This document shows positions 36,316 to 45,127 of a stretch of 64,000 nt of DNA, in pieces. This DNA comes from UBA6107 sp964533735 (GTDB lineage Bacteria; Chloroflexota; Anaerolineae; Anaerolineales; Anaerolineaceae): contig CAZHMD010000007.1 of NCBI GenBank assembly GCA_964533735.1, forward strand, positions 62,001 to 126,000, in the 5' to 3' direction. The position numbers and the translations under genes were made by a program. The stretch's first letter is position 1. Each line of letters begins with the position of its first letter. Under the pieces are notes generated by a model, which was not told the origin of the DNA, searched no databases, and worked only from the letters and a program-made list of their open reading frames with translations.

Positions 36316-36348
36316 TCCAGGTGGAGGGTTACTCAACCTCCACCTGGA
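36316..36348 (+). promoter_or_regulatory. Perfect intercistronic hairpin after the BMP gene
   Basis: A 12-bp perfect stem (TCCAGGTGGAGG with CCTCCACCTGGA) and 9-base loop lie 17 bases after the BMP stop. No T-tract follows, so it is more likely to protect the upstream mRNA end or partly attenuate reading into the YlbE-like gene than to be a full terminator. Confidence 0.7.
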
Positions 36349-36429
36349 GACACAGGAGAGCTCATGCTGATTTTTGATGACCTGTTGAGATCATCAACAA
36401 TCAGGATGAGTAAATTCTTGGAGGATAAC

Positions 36430-37671
36430 ATGGATATCAAACAGAAAATTGAACTGGCAAACCAACTTGCGTTTAAAAAATTGACTGATGCAGACCCTGT
36501 CCTGGTTGATATCGCACCAGCTATCGAGGTGATTCCGGGGTTGGAAGACAAGATGGTCATCCATTCTGGACCCCCCATCACCTGGGATAGAATGTGCGGT
36601 GCCCAACGCGGAGCAGTGATTGGCGAAGTGATTTTTGAGGGATGGGCAAAGACCGTCGATGAGGCGGTAAAACTGCTTGATAGTGGAAGGATCAAACTGG
36701 AGCCAAATCACCACCACCAGACAGTTGGTCCAATGGCAGGTACCATCTCTGCCAATTCCTGGGTATACGTGGTTGAGAACAAAACCTTTGGAAACAAAGC
36801 TTTCTGCCGCCAGGTGGAGGGGATGCAGCAGTTTGGCGATTACAGTGAAAAAGCATTGGACGGGATGCGCTCCTGGAGAGACACCTTTGCACCTTCCCTG
36901 CGGGCAGCCCTAAAAGCCGATGGTGAGTTGCCGTTAAAACCGATCATCACGCAGGCGCTGCAAATGGGAGATGAGCTCCACAACCGGCACAGCGCTTCAT
37001 CCGCGTTATTTGGAAATGCAATGGCCATAGGACTGACAAAAGCAGGGTTAAACCCTGATAAGCACATCCCGACGCTTTACCTGTTGAGGAATCATAACTT
37101 GATCTTTTTAGGCTTGGCCATGGCTTCCGGAAAAGCGATTGCTGATCCCGCGAGAAATGTGGATTACAGCACCATGGTGACTGCCATGTGCCGTAACGGA
37201 GTTGAGTTTGGCATCCGGGTGAGTGGATTGGGAGACGAATGGTTCACCGCTCCGGCGCCTTTTGTGAATGGTCTGTATGTACCCGGTTTTTCAGATCAAG
37301 ACGCTGGTTTAGACATGGGTGATTCAGCCATAACCGAGACGGTTGGTTGGGGCGGCTTTGTTTTGGGCGGCGCGACAGGGATTTTGAGCCTGGTGGGAGG
37401 TACACCTGAAGAAGCGCTGGCTTATTCCCGTGAAATGAGAACCATCACCATCGGCGTTCATCCAACCTACAAAATGCCGATCTTTGGTTTTGAGGGCACA
37501 CCTACCGGGATCGATATCCGCAAAGTGGTGCAAACAGGCAGTGCTCCCATCATTGACACTGCCATCGCTCATAAGGATCCCGGTTACCCTAAAATCGGGG
37601 CAGGGTTGGTACGCGCGCCAATGGAGTGTTTCAAGAAAGCCTTGATCGCTTTTAGCCGGAAGTATCAATAA
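36430..37671 (+). CDS. DUF1116 protein, YlbE/AllG-like (FdrA partner)
   Basis: 413 residues from the ATG at 36430, chosen because TTGGAGGATAAC precedes it; an upstream in-frame ATG at 36364 has no family sequence after it. DUF1116 features include ITWDRMCGAQRGAVIGEVIFEGWA, the EPNHHHQTVGPMAG stretch and HNRHSASSALFG. In Escherichia coli the homologue YlbE (AllG) works with FdrA (AllF) and YlbF (AllH) in oxamate carbamoyltransfer during allantoin use; this is family knowledge. Here it lies between the BMP transporter and FdrA, so a role in nitrogen-compound degradation is likely. A DUF2877/YlbF homologue is not seen in the window. Confidence 0.85.
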   Translation: MDIKQKIELANQLAFKKLTDADPVLVDIAPAIEVIPGLEDKMVIHSGPPITWDRMCGAQRGAVIGEVIFEGWAKTVDEAVKLLDSGRIKLEPNHHHQTVGPMAGTISANSWVYVVENKTFGNKAFCRQVEGMQQFGDYSEKALDGMRSWRDTFAPSLRAALKADGELPLKPIITQALQMGDELHNRHSASSALFGNAMAIGLTKAGLNPDKHIPTLYLLRNHNLIFLGLAMASGKAIADPARNVDYSTMVTAMCRNGVEFGIRVSGLGDEWFTAPAPFVNGLYVPGFSDQDAGLDMGDSAITETVGWGGFVLGGATGILSLVGGTPEEALAYSREMRTITIGVHPTYKMPIFGFEGTPTGIDIRKVVQTGSAPIIDTAIAHKDPGYPKIGAGLVRAPMECFKKALIAFSRKYQ

Positions 37672-37690
37672 GAAATGGAATGAAGGAAAA

Positions 37691-39208
37691 ATGGTCACTG
37701 GCATAACCATCCGTAAAAACCAATACTATGATTCTGTATTCCTGATGGGATTTAATAATCGCCTGTCCAAGGTTGATGGCGTGATTCAAACCGCGGTTTT
37801 GATGGGATCTGATTCCAACAAAGAGGTTTTAACTGATCTTGGATTTGTAAATGCAGAAGTGAGCGCTGCCACAGCCAATGATCTTGTTGTCGGCGTTACC
37901 GCAGAAACACAGGCGGTTTTGGACGGGATCATGCAGTCCTTCGACCAGTGGCTGGTTGAAGTCAACACTACCCGGTCAACTGCCGATATTCGCACCCTTG
38001 ATGCTGCAATTGCTGCCAGACCGGATGCAAACCTTGTTGTTATTTCGGTTCCTGGTGAGTTTGCTGCCCACGAAACAAAAATAGCCCTCGAAGCTGGAAA
38101 GCACGTGTTCCTGTTTAGCGACAATGTTGCCGTCGAAGATGAAATTTCTCTCAAGACTTATGCCCGGTCGCGCGGGCTGCTGGTAATGGGCCCTGATTGC
38201 GGAACCAGCCTGATCGGCGGTATTGGGGTTGGGTTTGCCAATGCAGTGCGAAAAGGAAAAATTGGCGTAATCGCCGCTGCTGGGACTGGATTGCAGGAAT
38301 TCACCTGTATGGTGCATAACGCCGGGTATGGCATTTCTCACGGCATTGGCACTGGTGGTCGCGATCTTTCGGATGCGGTTGGAGGATTAACCACCTTGGC
38401 CGCCCTGGATGCGCTTGAAAATGATCCTTCCACCGGGGTCATCGCGATACTTTCCAAGCCACCCGGTGAGAAAACACTGGTGAAGTTAGTTGAAAGAATC
38501 AAGACGTGTAAAAAACCTGTGGTGTGTTGTTTTCTGGGGATCTCACGCAAGATCGAGGGAGAAGGAACCTTTTTTTCACGCGCAAAGTTAATTGATGATG
38601 CGGTGCAATTGTCAATCAAAGCCATCGGTGGTGAACCCAAACAAATGCCTGCAGAGGGTTCTGACCAACAAGTGAATGAAGTGAATAAAGGAAAATACTT
38701 GCGTGGGGTTTTCGCTGGCGGTACTTTCTGTTACCAGGCGCAGCAGATCCTTAGGGATGCGGGCATCAAGGTGTATTCCAATGGACCTCTGGATAAAAAA
38801 CTCACCCTGGAGCACCCAAACCAGAGCAAAGAAAACACCATCGTTGACATGGGAGATGAGTACTTTATGGTCGGGCGCCCACACCCGATGATCGATGGCA
38901 GTCAGCGTGCCCTGCGCATCATCAAAGAAGCACAGGATCCCCAGGTGGGCATACTGCTGCTTGATTTTATCCTGGGCTACAACTCCTCCACGGACCCGGT
39001 GGGTGAGCTGGTCGAAGCCATCCAAAAGGCGAAGCAAATCGCGGAAAACCGCGGAGACTCCTTGATCATTGTCGCCTCAATGTGCGGCACTGAAGGTGAT
39101 CCGCAGGACCTGGCTTTGCAGACCCGGATGCTCAAGGAATGCGGCGCAGTTGTATTCAACAGCAACGCACAAGCCACCCTATATTGCGTGAACTTAATGG
39201 CGAGGTAA
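37691..39208 (+). CDS. fdrA: FdrA-family protein (acyl-CoA-synthetase-like, AllF-like)
   Basis: 505 residues. The N-terminal part has the FdrA opening (IRKNQYYDSVFLM), then a succinyl-CoA-synthetase-alpha-like nucleotide/CoA fold with GPDCGTSLIGGIGVGFAN, GTGLQEFTCMVHNAGYGISH and GTGGRDLSDAVGG, where the His after GIS fits the place of the phosphohistidine of the ligase family. The C-terminal half has GNGPLD-like and DFILGYNSS segments. FdrA/AllF is a subunit of the oxamate carbamoyltransferase of E. coli. It follows the YlbE-like gene by 19 bases and precedes a 57-codon gene by 3 bases. Confidence 0.88.
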   Translation: MVTGITIRKNQYYDSVFLMGFNNRLSKVDGVIQTAVLMGSDSNKEVLTDLGFVNAEVSAATANDLVVGVTAETQAVLDGIMQSFDQWLVEVNTTRSTADIRTLDAAIAARPDANLVVISVPGEFAAHETKIALEAGKHVFLFSDNVAVEDEISLKTYARSRGLLVMGPDCGTSLIGGIGVGFANAVRKGKIGVIAAAGTGLQEFTCMVHNAGYGISHGIGTGGRDLSDAVGGLTTLAALDALENDPSTGVIAILSKPPGEKTLVKLVERIKTCKKPVVCCFLGISRKIEGEGTFFSRAKLIDDAVQLSIKAIGGEPKQMPAEGSDQQVNEVNKGKYLRGVFAGGTFCYQAQQILRDAGIKVYSNGPLDKKLTLEHPNQSKENTIVDMGDEYFMVGRPHPMIDGSQRALRIIKEAQDPQVGILLLDFILGYNSSTDPVGELVEAIQKAKQIAENRGDSLIIVASMCGTEGDPQDLALQTRMLKECGAVVFNSNAQATLYCVNLMAR

Positions 39209-39211
39209 AAA

Positions 39212-39385
39212 ATGCCTGATCAGGTGAATCAATTACTGAATAATCCCCTTATCGTCATCAATATTGGAGTGGATAAGTTTGCCCAAAACCTTGAGGACCA
39301 GAAGGTTGAAGTCATCCATGTGGACTGGAAGCCCCCTGCAGGTGGGGACCAGGAGATGATCAATATCCTGGATCAGCTGTTGTAG
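39212..39385 (+). CDS. Small FdrA-associated protein (57 residues)
   Basis: A 57-codon frame begins 3 bases after the fdrA stop (ATG 39212, TAG 39383-39385), close enough for coupled translation. The protein starts MPDQVNQLLN, has a strand-like VINIGVDKFAQNL and ends with VDWKPPAGGDQEMINILDQLL. As I recall, small proteins with the DW-K/R-PPAGGD signature accompany FdrA in other bacteria and are usually labelled FdrA-domain proteins. A role as an extra subunit of the FdrA/YlbE complex is an inference. A decayed copy of its C-terminal end lies at 62175-62236. Confidence 0.8.
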   Translation: MPDQVNQLLNNPLIVINIGVDKFAQNLEDQKVEVIHVDWKPPAGGDQEMINILDQLL

Positions 39386-39416
39386 GGTTCGATTGTAAAG
39401 AATACTAAGATCTTCC

Positions 39417-41480
39417 TTACGAGACGAACCTTTCCCCTGTTTGCCAATTTAGGCGAAGTTGGTGTCCGAAACAAGTTACTTTGATTTCGCCTGGATCATA
39501 TTCCGCTTGAACAAAGGGATTATCATATCGAGGGTAATCTTCCAGTGAGATTTCCACTCCGTTTACGCTTAAAGCATGATTCCAACCGAATTGAATTTCA
39601 CCGTTACCCGGTGAATTAAAATGGACGTTTAATCCATTAAAAGTGAGATTTGCAGCAGAGCATTTCTCTACGAATTCGTCAAACTCGCCATCGTCAACCT
39701 TTCGACCCATCTGGCAAACCCAAATGTTTTGATCACCAATCGCGATCACTTCCCGCCCAAAATCTTCAGGGTTTTTCCGGAATTCGATTTCATCTGATCT
39801 GGCATCCTCACCATTCCAGAAGTAAGGATGCTGTGAAAGGAGCGCTAAATAACCTTCCCCTTTGCGTGCAAAAATCCATCCATTGCGTTCAACCACCTCA
39901 TCGAATTTATCCTTGGGCAGCCAGGCATGGGTGTAAAAGTGTTTGATGGGAACGTAAAGCGCGGGAATTCGTTTGATATTGTAAACAATAATTGAAACAT
40001 TCTTATATTGAGCGGCGCGCGGCAGTAAACCATTCCCGGCCCAATAATTTGGAGTTACCCCTTCAACTTTTGCCGGATGTGTTGTAAAACAAACCGCATC
40101 TTGTCCAAGCGTTGCCTGCCAGATGTGCTGCTGGTCACCGCCAAAACCCTTTCGATAATCCTGCGCTGTTGAAAGCATATAATCAGGTGTTTTATAAGTA
40201 TAAATATTTACTTCCTGCCGCATATTTCGACAAACATCACGCTCAAGGATTTTTCCTAAAAAAGGGAGCAATTTCAATGTCTTCAGCGTGTGTAATAAAC
40301 CGCGGTAGGACGAAAAAGTATCCAGGAAACTGTTTTGCCACCAATTGAAGGCATCGAACATGTTAATTGTAAGAGCTGCATTTTTTGGATGGATGTAGGC
40401 TTCGTTTGTCAGGAACAACATTCCTGATTCAAAATCGTGTTCGTTGTATGTCAGGTCCCATTTTTTTGCATCTTGAATGCGATGCCCCATGCGTTGACGG
40501 TTTATAAAAGTTAAGTCCAGGTTTTGAGCAATTGCATTTATCGCTGAAGGCAGGCGATAACCGCTTAATGCAAATGCAATGGCAGACATGTTATCAAACC
40601 CTGAAAATATTCCCATACCAAACAACAATTTGCTGGTATCGGCGGTTCCTTCATTGGAAGCCCATTTTTTTGTATTTTCGTAGGCTCGCCCATGGGTTGA
40701 CCCGAATACCCCTTTATAGGAGTTGAGTGCAATATCAAGCAAAATCAAATCGATCACGGTCTCTGACCGATCTTTAATTTCTTGATCTTCAGCAAAATCA
40801 AACAACGAAAGCAGGGCAACCAGGTCTTCATCATAATAAACATGAGAAAGCCATTCGCTGAATCCAGATCGGAATCGCATGTCCAACCAGTGTAAAATGC
40901 GGGGACGATTTTTTTCCACCTTCTGTTGACCAGTCTCACCGGTGTTCTTGAAAACTTCCTCCGGGTACATTTGTCCGGCTAGATACGCAGCGGATGTAAA
41001 CAGGATATAGTGATTTTCGGTCCAGGTGCACAGCGAATCAAGGCCCGGCTCATCAGGAAAGTATTTGAAATTCAGGACGGTTTGTTTTGTTCGCTCGAGT
41101 AAACCCGGAGGTAATAATTGAGTCGGGATTAGATGACTTTTTCCAGTTCTTTGTGCTTGACTCTCCAATAACCTGATAAACCCGTGAATAACGAAGTCTG
41201 AACAATCTTTGCGGGCATCGATAAAATCCAGTGCGGCATACAGGATGCCTTCGTAGGCTGGTCCACCTGCTGCCAGCCGCGCCATTTCGTACCAGGCTGG
41301 CTTGGTGTTTTCAGGCGCTGGGTTTTTGAGAATGTGCTCGAAATAAGCCTGGCGGCGAGATTCGTAATCAGGGAGAAAGGGTGTTTCAGAAAACGTATCA
41401 GCAACCGGAGCTTCAGGATAGTTTTTTGGAGCAAGACCCGACGATTTGATCTGATATTCAGGTTGGGTGTGTACCGTCAT
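39417..41480 (-). CDS. Large protein of unknown function in a carbohydrate operon
   Basis: 687 residues, no signal peptide and no membrane segment. I do not recognise the family. The first 400 residues are helix-rich (TENHYILFTSAAYLAGQMYPE around residues 155-175, then SGFSEWLSHVYYDEDLVALLSL and GFDNMSAIAFALSGYRLP), the pattern of an alpha/alpha toroid. The last 250 look beta-rich, with GGDQQHIWQATLGQDAVCF and repeated aromatic residues. This layout recalls heparinase-like polysaccharide lyases or glycosidases, but no catalytic residues can be assigned. It starts 2 bases after the stop of the sugar symporter gene and is last in the operon with Gfo/Idh and ThuA-like genes, so action on an imported sugar is likely. 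Confidence 0.7.
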   Translation of the reverse strand: MTVHTQPEYQIKSSGLAPKNYPEAPVADTFSETPFLPDYESRRQAYFEHILKNPAPENTKPAWYEMARLAAGGPAYEGILYAALDFIDARKDCSDFVIHGFIRLLESQAQRTGKSHLIPTQLLPPGLLERTKQTVLNFKYFPDEPGLDSLCTWTENHYILFTSAAYLAGQMYPEEVFKNTGETGQQKVEKNRPRILHWLDMRFRSGFSEWLSHVYYDEDLVALLSLFDFAEDQEIKDRSETVIDLILLDIALNSYKGVFGSTHGRAYENTKKWASNEGTADTSKLLFGMGIFSGFDNMSAIAFALSGYRLPSAINAIAQNLDLTFINRQRMGHRIQDAKKWDLTYNEHDFESGMLFLTNEAYIHPKNAALTINMFDAFNWWQNSFLDTFSSYRGLLHTLKTLKLLPFLGKILERDVCRNMRQEVNIYTYKTPDYMLSTAQDYRKGFGGDQQHIWQATLGQDAVCFTTHPAKVEGVTPNYWAGNGLLPRAAQYKNVSIIVYNIKRIPALYVPIKHFYTHAWLPKDKFDEVVERNGWIFARKGEGYLALLSQHPYFWNGEDARSDEIEFRKNPEDFGREVIAIGDQNIWVCQMGRKVDDGEFDEFVEKCSAANLTFNGLNVHFNSPGNGEIQFGWNHALSVNGVEISLEDYPRYDNPFVQAEYDPGEIKVTCFGHQLRLNWQTGERFVS

Positions 41481-41482
41481 GT

Positions 41483-42925
41483 TTACCCTAAAAGCTTCCT
41501 TGTAAGTTCCGCTTTTTCAACTTCGTCCACTGGTTCGTGCGCACGTTGTTTCGACAGCAATATATTCAAGCGGCGGTGCAGGTCTGGAGTGAGCGGGAAT
41601 TTGAGAGCAAAGAACAAGGCGAATGCCAGTAAAACAATCGGGAATAGCATGAAAATGAGCCGCAGCACAAGTAGGAATGTCTCACTCTGCGGTTGTTCGA
41701 TAAGTTTTGTCGCGCCATCGATGGTTTGCTGAACCGGACGTACATAACCAGCCCAACCGATCGCGTTCGAAACAGCGAAGATCGCCAATGCTGAGCTGAA
41801 TTTTCGAATAAATGTAACCAATGCCGAATAAATGCCTTCACGCCGCTCGCCGCTGCGCAGCTCATCAACATCCGGGATATCAGGGAAGATGGCATAGATC
41901 ATCACGACGATTCCACCTGTACCCAGGCCAACGATTGCCGCGAAAACATAAACCCAGGCCGCCCCGTTGGTAGGGCTTAGCAAGAAGCTGACGATCATGG
42001 CTGCCACCCAGATGATCAAGCCGATAATGTAACCACGAATTTTACTCGTCCGCTTGCTTAATGCAATATAAAATGGAAGTGAAACAACCTGTGCAATGAG
42101 AAGTGTGCCGTTAACAAAACTGACTTCCGCACTCCGCAGAAGGTAATACTTTACAAAATATGCCACGATAGTGCTGACCGTATCAATAGCAACAAAGGCG
42201 AATAAATACATGGCGAGCGTATAAAGGAATGTGCGGTTTTTGAATGGTTCGAGAAAAGCCGTTTTCCAATTGAAAGGCTTGGGTGGACTTTGGAATTCAG
42301 GGCGTTCTTTAACAGCAGTAACAGTAGCGATAAACGGAAGTGCAAAAAACACGCCCATTGCCAATCCCATGACGATGTAGCCGGTATGAACATCCGGGAA
42401 GGCTTTGACGACCTCCAGCGGTACTAATGCTGCCACGATAGAGGCAACAGTTGAGAAGAAGATGCGCACAGAACTGAGCGAAGATCTTTCGTGATAATCC
42501 AGCGTTATTTCGGAATGCAAAGCATTGTAATTTAGCATAACAATACTCACCACGGTCGAAAAAAACAGGTAACTAAGGATAACCACCACGAAACGAGTGG
42601 TCTCGGACTCCATGCTGAATGGGTAAAAAAGTGCCACAAAAGATAAAAATATCAATGGGATACCTGCGAGTAAGTACGGGCGCCGCCGCCCAAGGCGGGT
42701 GCGTGTGCGATCTGCCAGCAGTCCTTCAAATGGATCTGTAATGCTGTCATAGATCTTGCTGATTAAGATCACTGTTCCTGCCAGTGCCGGGGCAATCCTT
42801 ACGACGTCGGTTAGAAAAATCAAGTAATAGAAACTGACCACTACCCCGGAACCACCACCATAGATATCACCTAACCCGTAACCAATTTTGGTCCACCAAC
42901 TCAGTTTTCCACTATTCACAGCCAT
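41483..42925 (-). CDS. GPH-family sugar symporter
   Basis: 480 residues with about twelve membrane segments. The GPH motifs are clear: KIYDSITDPFEGLLADRTR followed by LGRRRPY, and LDYHERSSLSSVR. It should import a sugar, glycoside or sugar acid with a cation. It lies between the Gfo/Idh gene (33 bases) and the large unknown gene (2 bases). It is related to the symporter at 2020-3387 but clearly a different member. Confidence 0.9.
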   Translation of the reverse strand: MAVNSGKLSWWTKIGYGLGDIYGGGSGVVVSFYYLIFLTDVVRIAPALAGTVILISKIYDSITDPFEGLLADRTRTRLGRRRPYLLAGIPLIFLSFVALFYPFSMESETTRFVVVILSYLFFSTVVSIVMLNYNALHSEITLDYHERSSLSSVRIFFSTVASIVAALVPLEVVKAFPDVHTGYIVMGLAMGVFFALPFIATVTAVKERPEFQSPPKPFNWKTAFLEPFKNRTFLYTLAMYLFAFVAIDTVSTIVAYFVKYYLLRSAEVSFVNGTLLIAQVVSLPFYIALSKRTSKIRGYIIGLIIWVAAMIVSFLLSPTNGAAWVYVFAAIVGLGTGGIVVMIYAIFPDIPDVDELRSGERREGIYSALVTFIRKFSSALAIFAVSNAIGWAGYVRPVQQTIDGATKLIEQPQSETFLLVLRLIFMLFPIVLLAFALFFALKFPLTPDLHRRLNILLSKQRAHEPVDEVEKAELTRKLLG

Positions 42926-42958
42926 GATGTCTCCTTTATTAGTAATTAACGGTTATTT

Positions 42959-43969
42959 TTATTTGAGTTGATTTTCGACCATTGATTTTTGCCCTGTTCT
43001 GGCTGACTGATAAATGGCTTCAACGACAGACAATGTGACTAAAGACTCTTGAACCGGGCATAGGGGAGGTTCTCCATTTTGAACCCACGATCCAAATGCT
43101 TCAAGGCTCCTTTGTAGCGCATGAACACCCCATATTGGCGGAAGTTGCCTGCGGATATTGACTCCAATGAATTTGACATTTGGCCAGGGTTTATTGGAAT
43201 AAACTCCCGTTCCAATATCTCCATATACCTCAATTGTCACAGCCTGCTCGCTTGCAGAGGCCATGGTAGTTGATATTTGTAGCAATGCCCCATCCGACAT
43301 TTCTACAATTCCCTGGGCAAGGTCCTCCACTTCGACATTCTTGAATTTACTTTGTTTTGTAACGCCGACTGCTGCAATTGGTTGACTGCCTAAAGCCCAC
43401 AATGCAATATCAAGAAAGTGGCTTCCCTGGGTGATCAGTGTTCCGCCGCCTGCTGATGAAATATTTTTATGCCAGGCTGATTTTTCAAAGTAGTCCTGTC
43501 TCCGATGCCAGGGAACATTAATGCGTACAGAAAAGATTTTTCCAAGCTTTCCACTTTGAATTGCGCGCGCTAGTGCATAACAGCCATTATCGTAGCGATA
43601 TTGATAATTGACTGCAACTTTCACCCGCGCTAATTTTGCTAACCGGGAAATTTCCACTGCTTCTGAATAGGTTCTTGTCACAGGCTTTTCTACAAAAACG
43701 GCTTTTTTGGCTTCAATTGCCGCCTTGATCATCTCAAAATGCAAGTAATGAGGTACCGCCAGGTAGACTGCATCCACATCTGATGCCAGGACTTTAGTGA
43801 AATCGGATTCTGTTTGTGGAATGCCAAAGCGTTTTGCCAAGCCCTCAGCTCGTACCAAATCCACGTCACAAGCTGTAGTCATTTGGATCCGTCTACTCAA
43901 CTTCCCAAAGAGGGCAGTATATTGTGCAATTTCTCCGCAACCAATAATGGCAAGCGTTACTTTATCCAT
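42959..43969 (-). CDS. Gfo/Idh/MocA-family oxidoreductase
   Basis: 336 residues. An N-terminal Rossmann motif (LAIIGCGEIAQYT) and the family EKPVTR motif with the catalytic Lys are present, with GGGTLITQGSHFLDIALWALG carrying the conserved His of the substrate site. The family oxidises sugars, inositols or amino sugars with NAD(P). It sits in a minus-strand operon with a ThuA-like gene and a sugar symporter, a frequent combination in sugar catabolism. Confidence 0.9.
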   Translation of the reverse strand: MDKVTLAIIGCGEIAQYTALFGKLSRRIQMTTACDVDLVRAEGLAKRFGIPQTESDFTKVLASDVDAVYLAVPHYLHFEMIKAAIEAKKAVFVEKPVTRTYSEAVEISRLAKLARVKVAVNYQYRYDNGCYALARAIQSGKLGKIFSVRINVPWHRRQDYFEKSAWHKNISSAGGGTLITQGSHFLDIALWALGSQPIAAVGVTKQSKFKNVEVEDLAQGIVEMSDGALLQISTTMASASEQAVTIEVYGDIGTGVYSNKPWPNVKFIGVNIRRQLPPIWGVHALQRSLEAFGSWVQNGEPPLCPVQESLVTLSVVEAIYQSARTGQKSMVENQLK

Positions 43970-44008
43970 AAATCCTCCAGTAAAGCATCAGGAATTCTGC
44001 TTCCCGAT

Positions 44009-44611
44009 TCAATTATTACACACCCATTCCAAGGCGCGTTTCAACACTTTCTGGTATGCAGGGTTAATCATGCTCCCGGTCGTGTGTCCAGGAAGGGCAT
44101 AACAGACCTTTCCTTTTCCATAAAGAGTTGTCCAAACAATTGGTATCTCTTTTGATTCTAATTTTGCAGAGAAATGGACGAGCACCTGGTCATTTAACTC
44201 ATGGATGTACAATTCATCTCTAATCGAAAAATTGGGTATATCAGAAAAGATTTGGCTGTTTTGATTGATTACTTCGATCTTACCGACTTTTCCGTGCTCA
44301 ATAAATCGTCCTCCAAGAATTTGGAAGTAAGAAAAAGTTTCCTTGAATGAAGCCGTGGCTGCATGAATTGCCAGTATTCCGCCACCAGACTGGACAAATC
44401 CATCGAGTTTTGAGAGTGCCATGGGGGTGATTGACTTATGGTGAAAATTTAGAACTAATGCTGAATACAACCCCATGTCAGAGGGGGTTTTTTCTAAGGA
44501 ATTAACATGATCAAAGGAAAACCCACTCATTTTTCGGAGGGCATTGTCCAAAGCAAAACGGCCTAACAGCGGAGGGTGAAAAAATCCATCGGTGACAAGC
44601 AAGACTTTCAT
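44009..44611 (-). CDS. ThuA-like domain protein
   Basis: About 200 residues from the ATG at 44611; the frame stays open to 44677 but the MKVLLVTDG strand that begins the class I glutamine-amidotransferase-like fold starts here. It has the ThuA pattern of FVQSGGGILAIHAATASF, then FSIRDELYIHE and VWTTLYGKGKVCYALPGHTTGSM. ThuA-like proteins accompany sugar dehydrogenases, especially in trehalose or disaccharide 3-keto pathways, but their reaction is not well defined. It is probably the first gene of the operon running down to 39417. The gene begins beyond a weak ribosome site. Confidence 0.85.
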   Translation of the reverse strand: MKVLLVTDGFFHPPLLGRFALDNALRKMSGFSFDHVNSLEKTPSDMGLYSALVLNFHHKSITPMALSKLDGFVQSGGGILAIHAATASFKETFSYFQILGGRFIEHGKVGKIEVINQNSQIFSDIPNFSIRDELYIHELNDQVLVHFSAKLESKEIPIVWTTLYGKGKVCYALPGHTTGSMINPAYQKVLKRALEWVCNN

Positions 44612-44936
44612 TATTTTTAACCTTTTCCGAACCGTTTTCAAATGACCAGCCTTTGCAGATTTATTGATGTAAAACAACTGGAATTTACCTTAACCAAGAC
44701 ACATAAACAGCCTTTTTGATTCTTTTGAATAATTGAGAATCCCGTTTTGCCTTGAAATTACTCTCAGGTTAATAAAATTCTACGCATCCTGTAGATTAGT
44801 CTTTAAATATCTGTAACTAAGGGCGTAAAAGAAACCTGAAGCTAAAAAAGATACTTGGATTCTGAGCATATGAGGTTTACAGAATATTGTAATGTACATA
44901 TAGTATAAGTAAAAGTTGATTGAGTATGTAACAAAC

Positions 44937-44957
44937 TGTATTACTCTTTGTAATACA
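44937..44957. promoter_or_regulatory. Operator-like inverted repeat upstream of the flavoprotein gene
   Basis: TGTATTAC and its exact inverse GTAATACA are separated by five bases. It lies about 100 bases before the extended -10. A related but shorter repeat with TGTATT half sites occurs at 47173-47191, ahead of the IclR-type gene, so a common regulator is possible. Confidence 0.4.
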
Positions 44958-45056
44958 CAAGAAAACTATTGTCAGAAGTTTGAGGAGTTTCTTGTTCAAC
45001 CATCGAATCCGATACAATTTGAGTGATCAGTGATTTTATAGTTCCGATGACCTGGA

Positions 45057-45065
45057 TGATATAAT
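45057..45065 (+). promoter_or_regulatory. Extended -10 promoter element
   Basis: TGATATAAT fits the extended -10 form (TGnTATAAT) exactly, 62 bases before the flavoprotein ATG. No good -35 is visible at 16-18 bases, which is usual for extended -10 promoters or for promoters that need an activator. Confidence 0.5.
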
Positions 45066-45127
45066 GCAAAAACCTGATCAACGGATTTATAAATGAACCA
45101 ATTCTGGTATTCCCGAGGCGTAAACGC

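Larger units (their letters stand above)
44612..45127. other. Divergent AT-rich control region
   Basis: A 516-base gap between the minus-strand ThuA operon and the plus-strand flavoprotein gene. It holds an 8-bp inverted repeat at 44937-44957 and an extended -10 at 45057-45065. A minus-strand frame across 44941-45129 has no coding character. No RNA gene was recognised. Confidence 0.5.

Noticed and set aside
39385..39420. A weak inverted repeat (GTAAAGAA with TTCCTTAC) between the small FdrA gene and the convergent unknown gene, considered as a terminator.
   Set aside because: The short AT-rich stem has a mismatch and no T-tract, so it is not reliable.
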